Below are positions 57,830-64,000 of a DNA stretch of 64,000 nt, in pieces. Made by a program: the position numbers and the translations under genes. The number at the start of each line of letters is the position of its first letter. The stretch's first letter is position 1. The notes below the pieces were generated by a model, which was given only the letters and a program-made list of their open reading frames with translations, was not told the origin of the DNA and searched no databases. Origin of the DNA: Bradyrhizobium daqingense (GTDB taxonomy: Bacteria > Pseudomonadota > Alphaproteobacteria > Rhizobiales > Xanthobacteraceae); NCBI RefSeq assembly GCF_021044685.1, contig NZ_CP088014.1, positions 7,488,001 to 7,552,000 of the forward strand, written 5' to 3'.

Positions 57830-58969
57830 TTGACTCCCTGCAGATGAGAAGCGAAACGGTCCTTGACGAAGCTACCTTCATGTCCGGGCCGACTATTGAC
57901 CGCGCTGAGTTCATTGGCTTCAAAGGGCCTAATGTTGCGTTCACCTTTCACGCAAACTTTTGTCGTTCTCCTGGCCACGGCAGATTGCGGTCTTCTCTGT
58001 CCTGGTCATGCGCATCGAAGGGACTTCGTTCATTGAGGGAGCGGCGAGGATCCGGTTGGCTTCCAGTCCAGCAGCAATCCGATGCCGCAATGGCAGCCAC
58101 GGCGAGCATGCGCGCGGAGAATCGTCTTGGATACTTCGCCGCGCATGCCATTCTGATGCTAATGCCGCATGCGCGAATGACACGCCTAGTCGCGCGGTGC
58201 AGCTTTGGCTGCCTGAGCAAATGAATGAAGCCCTCGCGGTTGCTGCTGCCGCCATTTCATCGAACCGCTGTCAACTTGGTACAGCATTGTAAAATCCAAT
58301 TCGTGCCTACCGACCTCACAGGGCCTCAGGTCGTTCGTGGCATGCCGCTCGCCTGTTCTTCGCATTCGCGGTTACCCCCTCTTAATTTTTACTGGCTAAC
58401 AGCAACCATCATGCCAACTCTTGAATTTGCTCCGTCAGATTCCGAAGAAGCTGGTATAACACTTGTGACCTATCCTCATAGCAAGTGCATAGCACTTGAG
58501 AGGCTGCGCACCGCCGTCAGGAACGAAACAGCGGCTGTTCACATACACACGGCTGCTGAATTGGCGGATTGCTTCAAAGGCGCCGCATAGGTTGGCTTTG
58601 CTCCTTAAAGCCAGCGACAGGGCTTTGGACGTGCAGACGGCAGCGCTAGCATGGTGACCCGGGTTGCTGACGTATTCCGTCTTTGCTCGCGACCGGTACG
58701 GAGGAAGCAATGGTCTTCCACGGTCGAACACGACAAAACGGAAGATCTGAAATATGCGCAGGCCTGTTTGGCCGTGCCCCGGCAATCCTGGGCGGCTCCG
58801 GACTCGATCGTAGCGATAACGTGCTCTACGGAACATGCGGCCTCAGCCGATGGCGAGATCGACGGATGGCATAGCAAAACTCTTATGGTAGCTTACCGCG
58901 TTGCACAACGACATGTTGCGCTCTCATCGACTCGGGTGCGAGCGTTGATACATTTCTTGGAGCGCGTTG
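57830..58969. other. Region between fixA and the HDO-GFA gene
   Basis: No clear gene. I saw no -24/-12 promoter for the HDO-GFA gene; it might be read from the fixA promoter (inference). A plus-strand frame ending at 58590 includes MPTLEFAPSDSEEAGITLVT, perhaps a remnant. Confidence 0.4.
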
Positions 58970-59836
58970 CTAACATTGCCCGGACAGTCCAGATCGGGCG
59001 TCACGAGCAAGTGTCGCCAGATCGGTTTCGAGCTTCGGTTGATTCAAGAAGATTGCGTCTATTAGCGCCTGCGCCGGCTGCTCGGCGGACTCAACCAGCG
59101 CCGCCCTCTCGGCCCGCGCAGGGGGAGCGAACACACGTTTGACGACAGTCGGCGAGCCCTTGAGCCCACATTTGGAGATGTCTTCGACACCTGCATCTTG
59201 CGCGCTCCATTTCACGATTTTGGCTCGCGCGGCACGCAAGGCATCCGCCATCGCGCCTCGCCGAATCTGATTCGTCGCCTCAAGCATGGTGATGAGGCAG
59301 GGCAACCTAGTGTGCAGAACCTGCACACCGCCTTCCGAGCGCCGCTCCGCTTCAATTGTTTCATTGGCGACGTCCACGGATCTGACCTTCGCAACGTAAG
59401 TTAGCTGCCCTACGCCCAGTCGCTTCGCGATGCCAGGACCAACCTGCGCTGTATCGCCGTCGATGGTCTGCTTTCCCGTGAAGATGAGGTTTGCCGGACC
59501 ATATTCCTTGCCAATTTTCCGGATCGCTGTTGCAAGCGCATACGTAGTGGCCAGCGTATCCGAGCCCGCAAAGCAGCGATCAGTAAGTTGGACGGCGCGA
59601 TCAGCACCATAAGTCAGCGCCTTTCGCAACGACTCCTCTGCCGATGGCGGCCCCATGGTAAGCACGGTAATTTCGCCACCGAACCGATCGCGCAGCCCCA
59701 GCGCGGCCTCGAGCGCGAATAGGTCATACGGGTTGATGATGGTCGGCACTCCCTGACGCATGATTGTATTGGTCACGGGGTGCACGCGGATCTGCGCCGA
59801 GTCCGGAACTTGCTTGATGCAGACAATATTATGCAA
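58970..59836 (-). CDS. fixA: Electron transfer flavoprotein beta-type subunit FixA
   Basis: 288 residues from a TTG at 59836 with AGGAG 7 nt upstream: MHNIVCIKQVPDSAQIRVHP. The ETF beta fold shows TGKQTIDGDTAQVGPGIAKR (nucleotide-binding) and PCLITMLEATNQIRRGAMAD. FixABCX bifurcates electrons from NADH to raise low-potential electrons for nitrogenase. fixBCX is not next to it, as in B. japonicum, where fixA stands alone after nifA. A -24/-12 promoter lies 39-54 nt upstream of the start. Confidence 0.96.
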   Translation of the reverse strand: MHNIVCIKQVPDSAQIRVHPVTNTIMRQGVPTIINPYDLFALEAALGLRDRFGGEITVLTMGPPSAEESLRKALTYGADRAVQLTDRCFAGSDTLATTYALATAIRKIGKEYGPANLIFTGKQTIDGDTAQVGPGIAKRLGVGQLTYVAKVRSVDVANETIEAERRSEGGVQVLHTRLPCLITMLEATNQIRRGAMADALRAARAKIVKWSAQDAGVEDISKCGLKGSPTVVKRVFAPPARAERAALVESAEQPAQALIDAIFLNQPKLETDLATLARDARSGLSGQC

Positions 59837-59874
59837 GGTGTTGCTCCTAAAGTTACGTCAGTTGGGAAGAGAAC

Positions 59875-59890
59875 AGCAAGTCTTGTACCA
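59875..59890 (-). promoter_or_regulatory. RpoN (-24/-12) promoter of fixA
   Basis: On the minus strand TGGTACAAGACTTGCT: TGG, ten bases, GC, with a perfect TTGCT at -12. Fits NifA-RpoN control of fixA. I could not find an exact TGT-N10-ACA upstream within the intergenic region. Confidence 0.8.
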
Positions 59891-60353
59891 TCCCCGCCGC
59901 TTGGGACCGCTCGCTGTCACAAGGCTTAACACCGGGTAGTGCGCCCTCTCTACCCCGCGCTTCCTGAAAGGGATGCCGGCACAAAGCAGGCTCGGACAGC
60001 GCTGTTTCGCAGCACCACGCTGGCAAGTGGCGGCGGGACTGCTTGCGGATTGACTGCCGCTAATCCCCTGCAGGCCCGGACCGGTCGAGGGTCATTAAGC
60101 ATTGCGTTCGCCAATCCGGCTTGATTGAGATAAGGATGATAGCTCTTTGCATTTCGAGCAACCGGCGGTTCGCGATTGTGCGACTCGCAAGTGAGGCTCT
60201 CCGCCCCATCTGTCGCTGAATAGTTGAGCCCTTCTCGGGGTCGTGGCAAGCCGACGCCCCCGGCGGTCCATTCCCCTCAGATTGCTAGATTAACTACGCG
60301 GACCGTCTTCACTTATCGATTTGGCGGAATCAGTCCAGGCCGATGCGGGGCGC
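59891..60353. other. nifA-fixA intergenic region
   Basis: Holds fixA control sequences. TGT-N11-ACA at 59915 is one base too long and too near the promoter to be a normal NifA site. No terminator with a T-run seen after nifA. Confidence 0.4.
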
Positions 60354-62171
60354 TCAGAACCGCTTTATCTCGATTCCGTATTTCCTCAGCGCGTAGCCGA
60401 CTTGGCGCGGGGTTAGCCCGAGTAGGCGCGCTGCCTTGGCCTGCACCCAGCCAGACTTTTCCATAGCCGCAACGACCCGCTCGCGATCAGCCATTCTCGC
60501 ACCACTAACGAGAACTGTGCCGGAAGGTGCCAATGAGCCCGGTTCGCAGACAGCCTGCGGCGGAGGGGCCGTTTCAGCCAGCGGGATGATGGACTTTGCA
60601 GGCACCGGTTGCATCGGTGCCGCCGGGTCTGTCTTGCCATACGATGTGCTTTTCCAAAGCGTCGTGGAAAGGCATTGGCCTTGGCTGCATGCAAAGTCAC
60701 TTCTTACAATCGATGTTCCGGCACTGAGTGTCGCGGTCCGCTCGATGCAGTTCTCGAGTTCGCGGACATTTCCCGGAAATTTACAGCTCATCAGTACATC
60801 GATCGCACTCGCCTCCAGAGTAAGAGAGCGGCCGTTCTCGCTGTTAAACTTTCTGAGGAACTCTCTTGCGAGCAGCGGAATATCACTGCGTCTTTCGCGA
60901 AGCGGCGGCAACAACAAGGGAACTACGCTAATACGATAGTAGAGGTCCGCGCGGAATTCGCTCCTTGCCACAGCCTCTTCAAGGTTCCTGTTGGTCGCAG
61001 CTATCACCCGAACATCGACTTTAATCGTGTGATTGCTGCCGACGCGCTCGAACTCCTGCTCTTGCAGAACTCGCAGCAACTTCGCCTGGAACGGAGGTGA
61101 GATCTCTCCGATCTCGTCAAGAAATAGCGTCCCTTTGTCAGCAAGCTCGAAGCGCCCCTTGCGGGCGCTGACAGCACCGGTAAAGGCACCTTTCTCATGG
61201 CCAAACAATTCCGATTCCAGGACCGTCTCGGGGAGCGCCGCGCAATTCAGCTTAACGAACGGCCGCTTAGCACGAACGGACGACTCGTGAATGGCCTTGG
61301 CTACCAGCTCCTTCCCGGTACCGGATTCGCCACGCAGCAGAACCGTGCTGTTTGATCTGGCTACAACGACAATCTTCTCAAGCAGTGCGCTCAGCGCCGG
61401 GCTGTCGCCAATGATCCCGTGTGCCTGAAGCTGCTTGCGCTCGCGAGCGGGCGGCCCACGATCAACTGTCTGTTTCTCTAGCCGGTCCTTGTCCACCAAC
61501 GATTGTTCGCGATCGCCGGCGAACAAGCGATGTAACTTGATCGTTTGTCCTATCACGTTCGCGACCATGGCGAGCAGCCGCGCATCGTACTCGAGAAGAC
61601 TTGAACTGCCTTCCGGGATACGGTCGATCGTCAGCGTACCAACGACCGTCGAATCAACGCGAATCGGGACCCCGATGAACGCTACCGGTATACTATCAGA
61701 GGCGCCGAGAACCTCCCGGTCGGCAGCGCTGAAGGCCGTCTCGGCGGCTACATTCTCGACCATAAGAGACCTGCCTGTCGCTACGATCTCGTGGATTGCT
61801 TTCTGCGGCACGCACGTCCGGTAACGTTCGTCAGTGCCTTCGCTCCAGCCGGCGCCAACTGTAAGTTCTGGAACGCCGTCATCGTTGAACAGCGAGACGA
61901 GGCCGTGTCGCATCTGCACAAACGATTGCAGAAGACCGAGAACGTTGGCCAAGGTGACTTCGAGCCGGCCGGGAGCATTTAGTATTTTCGATATTTCGTA
62001 GATGCCGGCCAGCGCGCTCTCATGCGACGGCTCCCCCGGGGGGGCACGCTCCGGTTCCGGCTGCGAGGCAGGTCTTTCGCTCGAGGAGGGGATATGCAGC
62101 ATAAGCCTGTCTCCGTTTCCTTGATCATCCTCCCTGGACCCATGTCCGGATTGGCGAGGTTCGTTTTGCAT
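60354..62171 (-). CDS. nifA: Nitrogen fixation regulator NifA (sigma-54 activator)
   Basis: 605 residues from ATG 62171, or 582 from ATG 62102, which has GGAG upstream and begins MLHIPSSSERPASQPEPERA. Domains (605 numbering): GAF about 55-215; AAA+ about 250-480 with Walker A GESGTGKE (281-288), GAFTGA (328-333) and Walker B LFLDEIGE; Fis-type helix-turn-helix 563-603. Cys463, Cys475 and the C-x4-C pair Cys495/Cys500 are the redox-sensing cysteines that make rhizobial NifA oxygen-sensitive. It activates -24/-12 promoters from TGT-N10-ACA sites, such as those at groESL and upstream of the flavoenzyme gene. Lies 183 nt after fixR, in the same operon. Confidence 0.97.
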   Translation of the reverse strand: MQNEPRQSGHGSREDDQGNGDRLMLHIPSSSERPASQPEPERAPPGEPSHESALAGIYEISKILNAPGRLEVTLANVLGLLQSFVQMRHGLVSLFNDDGVPELTVGAGWSEGTDERYRTCVPQKAIHEIVATGRSLMVENVAAETAFSAADREVLGASDSIPVAFIGVPIRVDSTVVGTLTIDRIPEGSSSLLEYDARLLAMVANVIGQTIKLHRLFAGDREQSLVDKDRLEKQTVDRGPPARERKQLQAHGIIGDSPALSALLEKIVVVARSNSTVLLRGESGTGKELVAKAIHESSVRAKRPFVKLNCAALPETVLESELFGHEKGAFTGAVSARKGRFELADKGTLFLDEIGEISPPFQAKLLRVLQEQEFERVGSNHTIKVDVRVIAATNRNLEEAVARSEFRADLYYRISVVPLLLPPLRERRSDIPLLAREFLRKFNSENGRSLTLEASAIDVLMSCKFPGNVRELENCIERTATLSAGTSIVRSDFACSQGQCLSTTLWKSTSYGKTDPAAPMQPVPAKSIIPLAETAPPPQAVCEPGSLAPSGTVLVSGARMADRERVVAAMEKSGWVQAKAARLLGLTPRQVGYALRKYGIEIKRF

Positions 62172-62354
62172 GTCACTCTCGATCTAGCGCCAAGTGTTGA
62201 CGAGATGACATCGAACCGTGACACTTTTTCATGGCACGACAGTAAACTTGCCGTGTGCCTTCGATTCATTTTCTGTTGATTGTATGCGCGTGGTCAGCGG
62301 AGAACGTGAGTCCGTTGGGAAGCTCAAGTCAGCTTCGCCGCCGGGCCGGCCGCT

Positions 62355-63191
62355 TCACAGATGCTGGCCACCGTTGATCGGCACCTCGGCACCCGTAACA
62401 TAGCTCGCCGCATCCGAGCATAGGAATAAGATGACCTTGGCCACTTCGTCCGGAGTACCCACTCTGCGCAGCGGGATACTTGCCACGACGCGCGCTTCCG
62501 CGTCGGGCGACAGCATGTCGGTCCTGATTTCGCCGGGCGCGATCGCATTGACGCGAATGCCATGCGGCGCATAGTCGTGGGCCAATTCGCGTGTGAGGCT
62601 CGCAAGCGCAGCTTTCGAGGTCGCATAGGCGCTACCGGCGAATGGGTGCACCCGCGAGCCCGCGATTGAAGTCACATTCACGATCGATCCTGACGCGGCT
62701 CTTAGCTCATCAAACAAACCCTGCGCCAGCAGGATCGGAGCCACCAGATTAAGATGAAAGACCCTCATCCAGGTATCGGTTGAGGTGGTCAACGATGTCA
62801 TCCGATCGCCTGTGGGCGTTTTCGGCGACACACCCGCATTATTCACCAGCGCGTGCAAGGGCGCACCGGCCAAGCGTTTCTTAACCTCGGTGATTGCGCG
62901 CGGCAGCATTCGATGATCGCCGAGGTCGACCTGGAAATGATCGTCATTCCCAGCCTCCCAGGGGCATCGCTCGCCGTCGAACGGTTGGCGTGCGCAAGAA
63001 ATGATGCGCCAGCCTGCCTCCGAGAATAGCTTGGCAGTGGCATGGCCAATTCCGCGCGATGCGCCGGTGAGTAACATCACCTTCGGTTCTCCACGATCAA
63101 CGCGCGCATTAACGGCGTCAACGAGGCGATCCAAATGTGCTTCGGGCAGCGGACCTCGGATCAGATTGTCATTTGGCAGATCGAGACCCAC
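62355..63191 (-). CDS. fixR: Short-chain dehydrogenase/reductase FixR
   Basis: 278 residues from a GTG at 63191 with GAGGAGG 6 nt upstream. SDR fold: TGASRGIGHATAKLF (NAD(P)-binding), NNAG in ALVNNAGVSPKTPT, catalytic Ser in VNVTSIAGS and Tyr/Lys in SAYATSKAAL. First gene of the fixR-nifA operon of B. japonicum; it is dispensable for nitrogen fixation there and its substrate is unknown. Upstream are a RegR-type box and a -24/-12 promoter. Confidence 0.95.
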   Translation of the reverse strand: MGLDLPNDNLIRGPLPEAHLDRLVDAVNARVDRGEPKVMLLTGASRGIGHATAKLFSEAGWRIISCARQPFDGERCPWEAGNDDHFQVDLGDHRMLPRAITEVKKRLAGAPLHALVNNAGVSPKTPTGDRMTSLTTSTDTWMRVFHLNLVAPILLAQGLFDELRAASGSIVNVTSIAGSRVHPFAGSAYATSKAALASLTRELAHDYAPHGIRVNAIAPGEIRTDMLSPDAEARVVASIPLRRVGTPDEVAKVILFLCSDAASYVTGAEVPINGGQHL

Positions 63192-63226
63192 GGCCGCCTC
63201 CTCTACTTTTGCGCCCGCGCACGCGT

Positions 63227-63242
63227 AGCAGGATTTGCGCCA
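63227..63242 (-). promoter_or_regulatory. RpoN (-24/-12) promoter of fixR-nifA
   Basis: On the minus strand TGGCGCAAATCCTGCT, GG-N10-GC spacing; predicted start near 63216, 25 nt before the fixR GTG. In B. japonicum this operon has an RpoN promoter overlapping a RegR-dependent one, giving autoactivation by NifA. Confidence 0.82.
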
Positions 63243-63272
63243 CTGCGATGTACGTAAATGCGCTTCCGTTTT

Positions 63273-63287
63273 GCGTCCTAATGTCGC
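63273..63287 (-). promoter_or_regulatory. RegR-type box upstream of fixR-nifA
   Basis: On the minus strand GCGACATTAGGACGC, which fits the RegR box GNG(A/G)C(A/G)TTNNGNCGC at each defined base. Centred about 64 bp upstream of the predicted start, matching the known activating site near -68 in B. japonicum. Confidence 0.8.
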
Positions 63288-63919
63288 GCACGCGGAATGC
63301 TTGGCGCATTCAAGACAGCGGAGGTGAGCTTTCTGACAGCGATGGTGACTCTGCTACGTAAGTTCGCGAGCACTCGCCCGCTTCATGAAAGGGCTACCCA
63401 GCCCGCGTTCGCTTTCACGATCGCACAACCGTACGAGCCTGCGGCTGGCCGGCGCCTCTCGTCGAAGTCGAAAAATGCCCGGGGATAACGGCCACGGCCA
63501 TTAGCCGCCCCAACATAAAACTGATGTACCAAGCTTGCACGTTAGATTCGTCGGCGGCCACTTTTGATCTATCGCGCCATGCTCTGAGCGGCACTGGATT
63601 TCGCGGCGCTAGTTCCAAGCATGAGCTGGCGAGCTGAAATGTTCATCCGTGATTGAGCGTTGTTTAGCTTCCGTCTGCGGCCCGCCCGAAGCGAAGACGA
63701 AGGCGTGCTCCTTCTGTAAAACGCAGCGGCACTTTAGGGCCGTTGTTGTCGAAGCCGCGCCTTAGCCGAACGCATTCGGCCGCGGCTTCGTTCTCTTCGC
63801 CCCTGGAACGTTGCGGCAATGACAGCCCGCGGGCCAGAAAATCGTCGCCCGGAGAAGAACTTCCACGGCTATCGGACGTAAAGAGCGGCGGTGAGATCGA
63901 TCACGCGGGTTTGCGACTT
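63288..63919. other. Upstream of fixR-nifA, with a coding-like remnant
   Basis: On the minus strand, 63893-63664, one frame reads GDDFLARGLSLPQRSRGEEN and later GFDNNGPKVPLRFTEGARLR to a stop at 63664, but has no start codon. Likely the decayed end of a gene. Confidence 0.4.
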
Positions 63920-64000
63920 TCACGAAGCCATAAGCGCTTGCGAGTTGTCTTCAATCAGGATCAACCGGCCCGGATCGTTCAAATCGAATTCTATAACGCG
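63920..64000 (-). CDS. C-terminal end of a gene entering from the right edge
   Basis: 27 codons ending RVIEFDLNDPGRLILIEDNS and QALMAS, with the stop at 63920-63922. Clearly protein-like but too short to identify. Confidence 0.4.
   Translation of the reverse strand, partial: RVIEFDLNDPGRLILIEDNSQALMAS

Noticed and set aside
60028..60043. Plus-strand GG-N10-GC between nifA and fixA
   Set aside because: No plus-strand gene follows; GC-rich DNA gives many such spacings.

Overview
The window looks like a piece of a Bradyrhizobium symbiosis island (B. japonicum/B. elkanii group). The clearest marks are a fixR-nifA operon followed by fixA in the B. japonicum gene order, a groESL operon behind a NifA/RpoN promoter, rhizobitoxine (rtx) biosynthesis genes, a NopT-type type III effector, and a heavy load of insertion sequences and decayed sequence.

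Layout. 1-7.2 kb: a minus-strand operon with rtxA (aminotransferase fused to O-acetylhomoserine sulfhydrylase), rtxC (desaturase), a class I glutamine-amidotransferase-like hydrolase, an EamA transporter and an ATP-grasp protein cut by the window start; rtxA is broken by a 1-nt frameshift and an IS5-family insertion. 7.2-14.6 kb: mostly decayed DNA with a few small conserved-looking ORFs. 14.6-17.3 kb: metE under a cobalamin riboswitch. 17.4-25 kb: a secreted protein, a nuclease-like protein, a beta-carbonic anhydrase and an acyl-CoA-dehydrogenase-like flavoenzyme with a textbook NifA site plus -24/-12 promoter upstream. 25.7-31 kb: an IS5-group element that landed on the stop codon of an FkbM methyltransferase gene, then groES-groEL.

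32-47.8 kb is a nest of mobile DNA. nopT is split by an IS21-family element, which is itself split by an IS3-family element. An IS110 gene, another IS3-family element and a group II intron follow; the intron is split by a second copy of the IS21 element. A second copy of the IS3 element splits a 44-aa membrane-protein ORF. Target duplications are visible for these insertions. Removing each insertion with one duplication copy rejoins the interrupted gene in frame; rtxA and the intron RT also need one base corrected elsewhere.

47.8-64 kb: small conserved proteins, a TrpD-like protein with an altered PRPP site, a PGM1-like ATP-grasp ligase, a minus-strand pair (a DUF6202/haem-oxygenase-like protein fused to a GFA domain, and a 2OG-Fe(II) oxygenase), then fixA, nifA and fixR. 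fixR has a RegR-type box and a -24/-12 promoter, so redox control via RegR and NifA autoactivation would feed the NifA-dependent promoters seen at fixA, groESL and upstream of the flavoenzyme gene. All calls come from reading the sequence; no searches were run.
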